Below are positions 17,452 to 26,096 of a DNA stretch of 64,000 bases, piece by piece. The translations under genes were made by a program, and so were the position numbers. This DNA comes from Alistipes communis (lineage in GTDB: Bacteria > Bacteroidota > Bacteroidia > Bacteroidales > Rikenellaceae), in NCBI RefSeq assembly GCF_006542665.1, contig NZ_AP019735.1, positions 2,480,001 through 2,544,000 on the forward strand, read 5' to 3'. Every line of letters starts with the position of its first letter. Positions within the stretch are counted from its first letter, which is position 1. The notes under the pieces are model-generated. The model saw only the letters and a list, made by a program, of their open reading frames with translations, was not told the DNA's origin and made no database searches.

Positions 17452-18552
17452 TCAGACGTTGAAGAGGAAGTGCATGATGTCGCCGTCCTGCACGACGTAC
17501 TCCTTGCCCTCGATGCCGATCTTGCCCACGTCGCGGCACGCCTTTTCGGAGCCCAGCGTCACGTAGTCGTCGTACTTGATGACTTCGGCGCGGATGAAGC
17601 CGCGTTCGAAGTCGGTGTGGATGATGCCGGCCGTCTGCGGCGCCTTCATCCCCTTGCGGAACGTCCATGCGCGCGTCTCGTCGGCACCGGTGGTGAAGAA
17701 CGTTTGAAGGTCGAGCAATTTGTAGGCCGATTTGATGAGCCGCGCCACACCCGACTCCTGCAAGCCGATCTCTTCGAGGAACATCTGCCGCTCGTCGTAC
17801 TCTTCCAGTTCGGCGATGTCGGCTTCGGTCGCTGCGGCGATCACCAGCATTTCTGCCCGTTCGTCGGCGATGGCGGCGCGCACCGCCTCGGTGTAGGCGT
17901 TGCCCGTCGCGGCGCTCCGTTCGTCGACGTTGCAGACGTAGAGCACCGGTTTGTCGGTCAGCAGGTTGAGATCGGCCACCAGCTTGCGGCCCTCCTTGTC
18001 CAATTCGACGGTGCGGGCACTGCGGCCCTGTTCGAGTACGGCCTTGTATTGGAGCAGCAGTTCGACGGTGCGCTTGGCATTCTTGTCGCCGCCCGACGTG
18101 GCCTGCTTCTGGGTCTTCGCCAGCCGGCTCTCGACGGTTTCGAGGTCTTTGAGCTGTAACTCGGTGTCGATGATTCCTTTGTCGCGCACGGGGTCTACCG
18201 AGCCGTCCACATGGGTGATGTTGCCGTTGTCGAAGCAGCGCAGCACGTGGATGATGGCGTTGGTGTTGCGGATGTTGCCCAGGAACTTGTTGCCCAGCCC
18301 CTCGCCCTTCGAGGCCCCTTTGACCAGGCCCGCGATGTCGACGATCTCGATCGTGGTCGGCACGACGCGCTTCGGGCGGTCGATTTCCGCCAGCCGGACG
18401 AGCCGTTCGTCGGGTACGGTGATGACGCCCACGTTGGGCTCGATCGTACAGAAGGGGAAATTTGCCGCCTGCGCCTTGGCGTTCGACAGGCAGTTGAACA
18501 AGGTCGATTTGCCGACGTTGGGCAGACCGACGATTCCGCATTGTAAAGCCAT
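17452..18552 (-). CDS. ychF: Redox-regulated ATPase YchF/Ola1
   Basis: 366 residues from ATG 18552, preferred over the longer upstream opening because MALQCGIVGLPNVGKST matches the family start and length. The Walker A is at residues 9-17. The G4 motif is NVDE rather than NKxD, the known YchF change that shifts specificity to ATP. The C-terminal TGS domain ends YVVQDGDIMHFLFNV as expected. It binds ribosomes and has stress-related roles. A promoter with TTTG-N20-TATCTTTG lies 30-60 bases upstream, its -33 part falling inside a dispersed-type repeat. Confidence 0.97.
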   Translation of the reverse strand: MALQCGIVGLPNVGKSTLFNCLSNAKAQAANFPFCTIEPNVGVITVPDERLVRLAEIDRPKRVVPTTIEIVDIAGLVKGASKGEGLGNKFLGNIRNTNAIIHVLRCFDNGNITHVDGSVDPVRDKGIIDTELQLKDLETVESRLAKTQKQATSGGDKNAKRTVELLLQYKAVLEQGRSARTVELDKEGRKLVADLNLLTDKPVLYVCNVDERSAATGNAYTEAVRAAIADERAEMLVIAAATEADIAELEEYDERQMFLEEIGLQESGVARLIKSAYKLLDLQTFFTTGADETRAWTFRKGMKAPQTAGIIHTDFERGFIRAEVIKYDDYVTLGSEKACRDVGKIGIEGKEYVVQDGDIMHFLFNV

Positions 18553-18581
18553 TGTATCTCGTTTGATGTTAAATCTTCCGG

Positions 18582-18613
18582 CAAAGATACGATTAAGCCG
18601 AGAGCAATGCAAA
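18582..18613 (-). promoter_or_regulatory. ychF promoter
   Basis: Minus strand: TTTG (18613-18610), 20 bases, TATCTTTG (18589-18582), a full match to the Bacteroidota sigma-ABfr consensus. The -33 box lies within the first copy of the tandem repeat. Confidence 0.8.
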
Positions 18614-18790
18614 TTTATTTGCAATTGCCGAGGCGGAGTATCTTCGGTGTCAGCCAAAGACTACGAATAAGCGAGTGCAATGTCGAATTTATTTGGACAT
18701 TGCCGAGCGGGAGTATCTACGGCGCAGCCAAAGACTACGAATAAGCGAGAGCAATGTCGAATTTATTTATTTGAGCATTGCCGAGCGGGA
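18600..18790 (+). repeat. Tandem repeat, about 74 bp x 2.6 copies, hairpin-containing
   Basis: Copies begin at 18600, 18673 and 18747 (the last is partial). Each contains a hairpin of the form GCAATGTC...GACATTGC around an AATTTATTT loop. The full copies continue with a GAGTATCT(T/A)CGG segment and then CAGCCAAAGACTACGAATAAGC. Copies differ by scattered substitutions, and the stems keep pairing with compensatory differences between copies 1 and 2. It resembles interspersed REP-like elements rather than a gene, although it would encode short peptides if read through. It occupies most of the 338 bases between ychF and the next gene. Confidence 0.85.
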
Positions 18791-18890
18791 GGGTTTGGAT
18801 GCAGTCGAAGGTACACGCTTTTCCCGATGAATGCGCCCGAACGTTGGGGAGAATATCCGCTTCGGGTATCTCCCGCTGCGAATCCGCAAT

Positions 18891-21410
18891 CTATTCGGGC
18901 CGCAGCCGTTGCCGGCGCTGTACGATTTTCCCCGTCTGCGTGACGCCTTCGATAGAGATGTCGTAATCGGCCGGTGCGTCGGAGGTGTAGAACTCGACGG
19001 TGGCACGACCCGTCTCGTCGAATTCAACCGAAGGGTTCCAGTAGAGCGTCGTGCGGTAGTCGGGAGCCATCGAGCGACGGGCCTTCTCCGTCGCGTATGC
19101 CGGAGCATAAAACTCCGCAGGGGTTTGATAACCTAACGGTGAAGCTATACTCACGTCAATAGCTGGCGCAACCGCCAATGCTTGATCCAATTCATCTCCC
19201 GTTTTGGTCGTAATCGAGACGATAGCTCCATCGAAAACGCCCCATAAAAACATATTCCCTCCGGCGATTAGATCAATGCGTGAAATCCATTCCATCGGCC
19301 ATGTAGTACATATTGGCATGGTCAAATTTTTATCGGGTTCCAATCCTCCTCGTTCCAAAGCAATCTCCGTCATCGATTTCTTTTTCGTTCCCGTAACGAT
19401 TAGCTGCCCGATGGTCGATCCTGCTTGAAAATCCGCATCTGCACTATGAGGCGTTGTTGTATTATCGAGTACTCCATCTATCATAAAAGAGACATTCGCT
19501 CCATGATATGACAATCTGCCTCCGATGAAATTCATTCCCGGCATACGCTGGACGAATTCCATTATACTATATGCGCCCATTTCTTTTATTTGTTGCATAT
19601 CCCATGTATGCGCCGCCAGCCGATGCTCGGGCCGTGTGGATTCGAGGCGTTTGTGATGCGTGACATACACCGTGTCGATGAGGATGTTTCTCATATCGGT
19701 CTGTCCTCGCTGCTCGATGTAGTGCCGTGCCTGGGCGAGGTAGGGACTCGCCGCATCCGTTTCCGGCACGCGGGGCAGCGTCCCCACCTCGGGAAACGAA
19801 TCGCGCGCGACCTTCACCGTTGCCTCCGGCAGCAGCCCTTTCGCTGCTGCGGGACGCAGCACGTAGAGCGTGCTGTCGGGGAAGTCGAAGCCGTTGAGCG
19901 CGAACCGTCCCTCCTTGTCGATCGGCGCCTGCAACGAGTAGTGCCACCGCGGCGCGATCATCCGCATCTCGTAGCGGTCGAGCTTCTTCTTCCTGTTCCA
20001 CAGTCCGCCCTTGTTGATCCGCCCCGCGATCTCCTGCCCGACTTCGAGCGGGTAGGCCGGCGTCGCATACTCGCCCCGTACCGCGGCCGGCACGTCGTAG
20101 CGCCGCCATCCCTGCGTGAGCAGCAGTGCGTCGAGCGCCGCGACCCGTGCGGCGTCCCGCCCCTCGAAGTACCAGTCGGGCGTCTCGATCGTACCCCGCA
20201 GTTCGGAAGTGAGCAGCAGCGTCGAATAGATGCTGCCCGACATCGCCGAGGGCACCGCCGCACGATCCGTCACCGCGATCGAGAAGTCGCCCGCGGCAGG
20301 ACCTCCGTCGGGATCGGTCGCCGAGACGGCGAGCGTGACCTTCGTCCGCTGTTTCAACGAACCCCGCACCTGCATGTCGGTCGTCGCAAGTTCTTCGCCC
20401 CGATTGAAGACCAGACGCTCGGAGAGCGCGTTGCCCGCCTTGTCCAGCAGCAGAATTTGCAGCACCCCGCCCGGCAGCTTGTCGCGCTTGAAGATCAGCG
20501 ACGGAAGATCGTCGTTCCACTCTCGGAAGTAGCACAGATTGCCGCGGCAATGGACGAGCAGCCGCAACCCCTTCGGCAGAGGACGACCCGACTGCACCAT
20601 CACCGTAAAGTCCCGTTCGGTCTGCAATACGCGAAGCACGCAGGCGAGATTGTTCGATGCGGGCAGGTCGAAGCGTTCGGTCTTTCCGCCCTCCATCGTG
20701 CATTCGGCGTAGTAGCGTTCACCCGTGTGGGCTGTGAAGCGCAGAGAGCCCATGCCGCCGTGAAGCGTGCGAAGCGTGTCGACCACCTCCTCGCGGTCAT
20801 TCTTCACCACGCCCGCGACCTCGACCGACCCGCCGTCGTCTCCCAGTGCCTTGAAGGCCACGCAGCAGTCGTAGCCGTCGATCAGGTAGCCCCCTTCGGG
20901 GAAGAACGAGACGTCGAAGTCCGAGACTTTGCGCACCGAGGTGTTGCGCTGCGTCCTGCGGCTCTCCCGATAGGGCCGGATCGTGAGCGGCTTCTTGAAG
21001 AAGTACTCCGGCCCCGGATTGCGCATGTAGAGCGTATAGGCCGTAAGCGAGTAGTCCCCGAAGCGTTCCAATGACTGCGTGGGAAGGTAGCCGCTGTACA
21101 CGCTGTCGCGCGACAGGAGTTTGATCCGCCGCACCAGCGACCCGCGGTCGTCGCGAAGCTCCACGTAGACGTAGCGGCTCGCGGCAACGGGACGGTGCGT
21201 CGCCGCATCGGCGCAGTGCGCGCGAAGCCAGATCGTATCCCCCGCGATATACGAATCCTTGTCCGTCGATACATGAAGCTTCTCCTGCGGGTAATGCTCG
21301 ATCTGCTCAATGAACGGGTTCGCGTAAAGCGACGGCTGGGCGGTCGAGCGGTATGCCGTGAGAAAGAGGGCGGCGCATACCAACGGTAGGATATATCCAG
21401 CGGATTTCAT
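18891..21410 (-). CDS. MG2-domain / TonB-plug surface protein
   Basis: 839 residues. After a signal peptide there is an MG2-like macroglobulin domain (EKLHVSTDKDSYIAGDTIWLRAH, SRYVYVELRD, RFGDYSLTAYT), further beta domains, then a TonB-receptor plug-like C-terminal region (SIMEFVQRMPGMNFIGGR, VSFMIDGVLDN, ISRIDLIAGG, GAIVSITTKTGDE) with no beta barrel after it. This architecture is common in Bacteroidota and its role is undefined; it may act as an accessory of an outer-membrane complex. The plug region (about bases 19120-19620) is visibly lower in GC than the rest, as if exchanged by recombination. No partner gene is adjacent. Confidence 0.82.
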   Translation of the reverse strand: MKSAGYILPLVCAALFLTAYRSTAQPSLYANPFIEQIEHYPQEKLHVSTDKDSYIAGDTIWLRAHCADAATHRPVAASRYVYVELRDDRGSLVRRIKLLSRDSVYSGYLPTQSLERFGDYSLTAYTLYMRNPGPEYFFKKPLTIRPYRESRRTQRNTSVRKVSDFDVSFFPEGGYLIDGYDCCVAFKALGDDGGSVEVAGVVKNDREEVVDTLRTLHGGMGSLRFTAHTGERYYAECTMEGGKTERFDLPASNNLACVLRVLQTERDFTVMVQSGRPLPKGLRLLVHCRGNLCYFREWNDDLPSLIFKRDKLPGGVLQILLLDKAGNALSERLVFNRGEELATTDMQVRGSLKQRTKVTLAVSATDPDGGPAAGDFSIAVTDRAAVPSAMSGSIYSTLLLTSELRGTIETPDWYFEGRDAARVAALDALLLTQGWRRYDVPAAVRGEYATPAYPLEVGQEIAGRINKGGLWNRKKKLDRYEMRMIAPRWHYSLQAPIDKEGRFALNGFDFPDSTLYVLRPAAAKGLLPEATVKVARDSFPEVGTLPRVPETDAASPYLAQARHYIEQRGQTDMRNILIDTVYVTHHKRLESTRPEHRLAAHTWDMQQIKEMGAYSIMEFVQRMPGMNFIGGRLSYHGANVSFMIDGVLDNTTTPHSADADFQAGSTIGQLIVTGTKKKSMTEIALERGGLEPDKNLTMPICTTWPMEWISRIDLIAGGNMFLWGVFDGAIVSITTKTGDELDQALAVAPAIDVSIASPLGYQTPAEFYAPAYATEKARRSMAPDYRTTLYWNPSVEFDETGRATVEFYTSDAPADYDISIEGVTQTGKIVQRRQRLRPE

Positions 21411-21750
21411 CGTTCGGTGGGTTGAGTATCCGAAAGTTAATCGATTTTTCCGAAAAAAACAAACGCATCTCCGCAGAAAGATCCCTGCGATGTTTCGTGT
21501 CGCCGATCCGACGTCGCCGTTCGGTGCGGGCCGGAGAGCCTCCGTTCCATGCGGCGGAATGCCGTTTGACGAGCCCGTACGGCCCTTACGCTGCCGTCGG
21601 ACACGAAATGCACGTTAAAAATAGCAGAGGTGTTTTGCGGAGAGATGTAAGTAAAGACCGATTCTGCGCTTCCGGTCTGCGGAGCGGGGGCGGCGAAGAT
21701 GTGGTTTCGGTCTGTTTTTCGTTCGGAGAGGGTGAAAAAGGAGGGCACGG
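21411..21750. other. Intergenic, no gene seen
   Basis: Between divergent genes. A weak -7-like TAACTTTC on the minus strand (21439-21432) may serve the MG2/plug gene. The remainder up to the plus-strand promoter at 21751 shows no supported coding frame or structured RNA. Confidence 0.4.
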
Positions 21751-21782
21751 TTTTCGTGTTCCGTGAAAAATTTATACCTTTG
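21751..21782 (+). promoter_or_regulatory. Promoter of the 21.8-27.8 kb operon
   Basis: TTTTCG (21751-21756, -33-like) is followed after about 20 bases by TACCTTTG (21775-21782), a perfect -7 TAnnTTTG, 24 bases before the ATG at 21807. Confidence 0.75.
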
Positions 21783-21806
21783 AAAAGTTAAAATACGACG
21801 AAACCG

Positions 21807-23039
21807 ATGGATTTGAAAACGCTTCGTGCGGAACTGCAAAAGCTCGCGGCATTGGCCGAAGGATGGGATGCTTCGCACGAAATAGCTGATATAGAACGCG
21901 ATCTGGCGCTCGGAAAATTGCGGGAACTTTACGATGCCGTGCGTTTCGGCCTGGATTCGGCGGTGCAGCCGTCCGTAGAGGACGAGTTGTCGCCCGTCGA
22001 CCTGCCGCCCATGGAGATCGACCTCGACGCCGTGATCCCGCTGACGGCGATGAGCGAGCCGTTCGGAGCGGATCCGGCCGCTGCGCCGTTGGAAGAACCG
22101 ACGATCGCGCCGCCCGTTGTGGAATCGCCTGTCGCCGGCCCGTCCGAGGCGCCGTTCGCCGCCGCTCCGGCGGTAGAGCCGGTCGGAACGCCGGCCGAAG
22201 TTCCGGCGGAGATGCCTGCCGAGACAGCGGTTCCTGCCGAAATCCCTTTGCAGGCGCCTGCGGAGGCGCCGGTGGAAGAACGTACCGAGATTCCCGCGGA
22301 GGCGGTCGAAGGTACTGTCGGCGCTCCCGTCGTGGAGCCGACGGTCGATCCGATCGGCGAGATTCCTGCGGAAGCGGTTGCAACGGTATCGGAACCGTCG
22401 GACGCAACGGATTCGGAGGGGGCGCCCGTCGTCGCCGAGGCTCCCGCCGTCGTTGCCGAGCCGCTGAGCCTTTTCGAACTCGATCCCGTGGATGTGAAAC
22501 GCGCCAAGCACCGCGTCGTCCTGTCGCTTTACGGCGATACGGACTCCGTGACTCCGGCGCCGGGGAAGGTCGAGCCGGCTGCGGAAGAGCGGCCGGTTCC
22601 GCCTCCGCAGGCCGTTCCGGCCGTTTCACCCTCGTCGGCGGATGTTCCGCAGGAGGAGCCTGCGGCGACTTCCGTTCCGGTCGGGGGGGCGGGGCATCGC
22701 GCCGTACCGGCCGAAAACGGAGCGGCCGTGCTGGGCGAGACGCTCAATTCGGACGTGAAGACCGTCTCGGATCTGATCGCCGTGACGACCCCTCCGGCGG
22801 CCGTCGGGCAGGAGCCGGTGGCCGACCTGCGGCAGGCGTTGTGCAACAACGACCGTTTCCTGCTGGCCCGCGACCTCTTCGGCGGCGATATGGATGCCTG
22901 CGGGCGGACGATCGACCGGCTCAACGAGTTCGACGATCTGGACGAGTGCATGATCTACATCGCCGAGAATTTCGACTGGAATCCCAACTCCGACGGAGCG
23001 AAGCTGCTGGTCGATCTGATCGAACGAAAACTGGCCTGA
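21807..23039 (+). CDS. Pro/Ala/Glu-rich protein with conserved ends
   Basis: 410 residues. A conserved N-terminal helix (about 1-50: LRAELQKLAALAEG...DIERDLALGKLRELYDAV) and a conserved C-terminal domain (about 340-410: ALCNNDRFLLARDLFGGD...TIDRLNEFDDLDECMIYIAENFDWNP) are separated by a long low-complexity linker of Ala, Pro, Glu and Val repeats (about 70-330). I recognise the C-terminal segment as a recurring Bacteroidota hypothetical, with no known function. No signal peptide or membrane segment is present, so it is probably cytosolic. It leads an operon with rsmI only 4 bases downstream. Confidence 0.85.
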   Translation: MDLKTLRAELQKLAALAEGWDASHEIADIERDLALGKLRELYDAVRFGLDSAVQPSVEDELSPVDLPPMEIDLDAVIPLTAMSEPFGADPAAAPLEEPTIAPPVVESPVAGPSEAPFAAAPAVEPVGTPAEVPAEMPAETAVPAEIPLQAPAEAPVEERTEIPAEAVEGTVGAPVVEPTVDPIGEIPAEAVATVSEPSDATDSEGAPVVAEAPAVVAEPLSLFELDPVDVKRAKHRVVLSLYGDTDSVTPAPGKVEPAAEERPVPPPQAVPAVSPSSADVPQEEPAATSVPVGGAGHRAVPAENGAAVLGETLNSDVKTVSDLIAVTTPPAAVGQEPVADLRQALCNNDRFLLARDLFGGDMDACGRTIDRLNEFDDLDECMIYIAENFDWNPNSDGAKLLVDLIERKLA

Positions 23040-23043
23040 ACGC

Positions 23044-23769
23044 ATGTCGAAACTCTACATCGTCCCCACGCCGATCGGCAATCTCGACGATATCACGCTG
23101 CGTGCCGTCCGTGTATTGCGCGAAGTGGACCTGATTCTGGCCGAGGATACCCGAACTTCGTCGGTGCTGCTCCGGCATCTGGGGATCGAAAAGCGCCTCC
23201 ATGCGCACCATAAGTTCAACGAACACGCCACGGCGGCCGTCGTGGCCGAGACGATCGCTGCGGGACGCACCGTGGCGCTGATCTCCGACGCCGGAACGCC
23301 GGGTATCTCCGATCCGGGATTCCTGCTGGTGCGCACCTGCGTCGAACAGGGGATCGAGGTGGAGACGCTGCCGGGGGCGACGGCCTGCATTCCGGCGCTG
23401 GTGCAGAGCGGCTTTCCCTGCGACCGTTTCTGTTTCGAGGGATTCCTGCCCCAGAAAAAGGGGCGCAACAAGCGTTTGCAGGAGCTCGCCTCGGAGGAGC
23501 GGACGATGGTCTTCTACGAATCGCCCTACCGCGTGGTGAAGTGTCTCGAACAATTCGTGGAGACGTTCGGGGCCGAACGACCGGTGTCCGTGTCGCGCGA
23601 GCTGACCAAGAAGTTCGAGCAGACCGTGCGCGGAACGGCGGGCGAAGTGCTGGAGCATTTCCGGCGGACGGAGCCGCGCGGCGAGTTCGTGCTGGTGGTC
23701 GCCGGCCGTCCCAAGGCGGGAAAAGCGCGGCGCGACGAATCCGAAAACGAAGAGTACGATGAACGATAA
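23044..23769 (+). CDS. rsmI: 16S rRNA (cytidine1402-2'-O)-methyltransferase RsmI
   Basis: 241 residues. The tetrapyrrole-methylase fold is recognised by the N-terminal YIVPTPIGNLDDITLRA, the AEDTRTSSVLLRHL segment, the SAM-binding SDAGTPGISDPG, and FEGFLPQKKGRN. It uses SAM to 2'-O-methylate C1402 of 16S rRNA in the cytosol. The C-terminal region beyond about residue 225 is a short basic/acidic tail. Its last 11 bases overlap the start of the DUF389 gene, indicating translational coupling. Confidence 0.96.
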   Translation: MSKLYIVPTPIGNLDDITLRAVRVLREVDLILAEDTRTSSVLLRHLGIEKRLHAHHKFNEHATAAVVAETIAAGRTVALISDAGTPGISDPGFLLVRTCVEQGIEVETLPGATACIPALVQSGFPCDRFCFEGFLPQKKGRNKRLQELASEERTMVFYESPYRVVKCLEQFVETFGAERPVSVSRELTKKFEQTVRGTAGEVLEHFRRTEPRGEFVLVVAGRPKAGKARRDESENEEYDER

Positions 23770-25141
23770 CGAAACAAGCCTGCAACACAACGGCCGGCCT
23801 GCCCGGCATTCGTGGTGGGAGAGCCTGCGCGACGACCTGGCCGACCGTTTCAGCCTCTCGGAGGACAGTGCGCGGCAGGAGGAGACGGTGGACATGATCT
23901 GCCGCGGCGTCGAATTCCGCGGGACGAATCTCTGGGTGCTGATCTTCGCCACGATGATCGCTTCGCTGGGGCTGAACGTCAACTCGGCGGCCGTCATCAT
24001 CGGCGCGATGCTCGTTTCGCCGCTCATGGGGCCGATCATGGGTGTCGGCCTGTCGCTCGGGATCAACGATTTCGACCTGCTGAAAAAGTCGCTGCGCAAC
24101 TTTTCGCTGATGGTCGTCGTGGCGATCGCCACCTCGACGCTCTACTTCTTCATTTCGCCGCTCGGCACGGCGCGCAGCGAACTGCTCGCCCGTACCGTCC
24201 CCACGACCTACGACGTGCTGATCGCCTTCTTCGGCGGACTGGCGGGTATCGTGGCGCAGTCGCGCAAGGATCGCAATTCGACGGTCATTCCGGGCGTCGC
24301 GATCGCCACGGCGCTGATGCCGCCCCTCTGTACGGCGGGCTTCGGTCTTGCGACGGGGCAGTTCAAGTTCTTCATCGGCGCCTTCTACCTCTTTTTCATC
24401 AATACGGTCTTCATCGCGCTGGCGACCTACATGGTCGTCCGGATGTTGAAATACCACAAGAAGAAGTTCCTCGATCCGGCGCGCGAGCGGTATGTCAAAC
24501 GGATCATGCTCCTCATCACGCTCCTGACGTTCATTCCCAGCGTCGTCATCGGGCTGCACATGGTGCGGGTGTCGTTCTTCGAATCGGCCGTCGACCGTTA
24601 CGTGCAGCAGGAGTTCCAGTTCGAACATACGCGCGTGATCGAGTGCAAGAAGGCCTACAAGCACGGCGACCGGAATTCGCGTATCGAGCTGCTGCTTATC
24701 GGCGAGCCGCTGGGCGAGGAGATCATCGGCAACGCCCGCGCCCAGTTGTACAACTACGGCTTGCAGGATGTCGAGTTGATCGTCCGGCAGGCGCGCACGG
24801 GCGATCGGGTCGATCTCAAATCGTTGCAGTTGAGCTATTCGGAACTGCTCGACGAGAAGAACGCTCAGATCGACGAGTTGAAACAGCGCTTGTCGAAGTA
24901 CAAGATGAAGAATATCGAATACGACGACATTTCGCGCGAGGCGGGTGCCGTCGTGCCCGACATTCAGTCGATCTCCCTGTCGAAATGCCTCTCGTACGAT
25001 GTCGGGGGTACGGTGCAGGATACGCTGTTGATCTGCGTGGTGAAGTCGCGGCAGCCGATGACCGAGGCCGATGCCGAACGCCTGCGCCGCTGGCTGGAGG
25101 TGCGTACCAAGATCGCGCAGGTGAAGTTGTATACCGAATGA
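23759..25141 (+). CDS. DUF389 inner-membrane protein
   Basis: 460 residues. The central DUF389 membrane domain has about six helices and the hallmark GLNVNSAAVIIGAMLVSPLMGPIMG, followed by SLRNFSLMVVVAIATSTLYF and GVAIATALMPPLCTAGFGLA. The C-terminal half (about 270-460) is soluble and includes a coiled-coil-like stretch (SYSELLDEKNAQIDELKQRLSKYK). Function is unknown. It overlaps rsmI by 11 bases and is 25 bases upstream of the acyltransferase gene, within an envelope-related operon. Confidence 0.92.
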   Translation: MNDNETSLQHNGRPARHSWWESLRDDLADRFSLSEDSARQEETVDMICRGVEFRGTNLWVLIFATMIASLGLNVNSAAVIIGAMLVSPLMGPIMGVGLSLGINDFDLLKKSLRNFSLMVVVAIATSTLYFFISPLGTARSELLARTVPTTYDVLIAFFGGLAGIVAQSRKDRNSTVIPGVAIATALMPPLCTAGFGLATGQFKFFIGAFYLFFINTVFIALATYMVVRMLKYHKKKFLDPARERYVKRIMLLITLLTFIPSVVIGLHMVRVSFFESAVDRYVQQEFQFEHTRVIECKKAYKHGDRNSRIELLLIGEPLGEEIIGNARAQLYNYGLQDVELIVRQARTGDRVDLKSLQLSYSELLDEKNAQIDELKQRLSKYKMKNIEYDDISREAGAVVPDIQSISLSKCLSYDVGGTVQDTLLICVVKSRQPMTEADAERLRRWLEVRTKIAQVKLYTE

Positions 25142-25166
25142 TTACCGATCGAATAACCGCGGACGC

Positions 25167-26096
25167 ATGAAACGAGTACGTTCGAATCTAACATTATGGC
25201 AGCGGGCGATGGCGAGCCTCGTGTGGGGTTGCTGCCGTTTGATCGGCGCTATGCCCCACTGGCTGCGTTACTACGTGTTGCAGGATACCATCTATTTCAT
25301 CGTTTACAAATGCCTGCGCTATCGGGTGGGCGTGGTGACGGAGAACCTGCGCAATTCGTTCCCCGACCGTCCGATGGCCGAAATCAAGCGGATTCGCCGG
25401 TCGTTCTACCATAACCTGTCGGAGATATTCATCTCGACGGTCAGCCAGGCCGCCATGTCGGACGACGATTGCCGCCGCCGCGTGCGGGTGAAGAATCTCG
25501 ACGAGGTGCTCTCCGACCTGCGGGGACGCGACGCGCTGCTTTCGACTGCCCATTTCGGCTGCTGGGAGTACGACTCCTTCCTGGCGCTCTATACCGGCGA
25601 ACACTATTTGGCCGCGGTCTATCATCCGTTGGAGAACAAGGTGATCGATGCGGTTTACATGCGTTTGCGCCGGCGGCGCAACATCCGGCTCATCCCGATG
25701 AAGGAGATCATCCGCTACTACATCGACCACCGGCTGCCGGCCGGTGCCCCCGGACAACGCATCGGCATCGGCCTGATCGCCGACCAGAATCCTCCGCTGC
25801 GTCCCAACAGCCATTGGTTCCGCTTCCTCAATCAGGATACCGTCTTTTTCGACGGCATCGAGAAGATGGCGCTCAAATTTCACATGCCGGTCTATTTCTG
25901 CCGCCAGCGCCGGCTGCGCCGAGGGTATTACGAGTTGGAGTTCCTGCGCCTCTACGACGGCGTGGAGCAGGTCGCGCCCAACGAGGTGACGGAGCGCTAT
26001 GTGCGGCAGCTCGAAAGCGACATCGTCGCCGATCCGGGGATGTGGCTCTGGTCGCATCGCCGTTGGAAACACCGTCGTCCGCAATGTCCGTCGTAA
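25167..26096 (+). CDS. LpxL/HtrB-like lysophospholipid acyltransferase
   Basis: 309 residues. The catalytic HX4E motif is HFGCWE with His129 and Glu134; IADQNPP and FFDGIEKMALKFHMPVYFC follow, as in lipid A secondary acyltransferases. An N-terminal hydrophobic segment anchors it in the inner membrane. It is expected to add a late acyl chain to lipid A or a related lipid. It overlaps the next glycosyltransferase gene by 13 bases, so the two products are probably made together. Confidence 0.92.
   Translation: MKRVRSNLTLWQRAMASLVWGCCRLIGAMPHWLRYYVLQDTIYFIVYKCLRYRVGVVTENLRNSFPDRPMAEIKRIRRSFYHNLSEIFISTVSQAAMSDDDCRRRVRVKNLDEVLSDLRGRDALLSTAHFGCWEYDSFLALYTGEHYLAAVYHPLENKVIDAVYMRLRRRRNIRLIPMKEIIRYYIDHRLPAGAPGQRIGIGLIADQNPPLRPNSHWFRFLNQDTVFFDGIEKMALKFHMPVYFCRQRRLRRGYYELEFLRLYDGVEQVAPNEVTERYVRQLESDIVADPGMWLWSHRRWKHRRPQCPS

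Noticed and set aside
18600..18790. CRISPR array interpretation of the tandem repeats at 18.6 kb and 33.3 kb
   Set aside because: Units are 74-77 bp, contiguous and similar along their whole length, without variable spacers, and no cas genes are nearby.
25469..26083. Upstream extension of the glycosyltransferase frame
   Set aside because: It is the shadow frame of the acyltransferase gene; the GT-A fold starts at the ATG at 26084.
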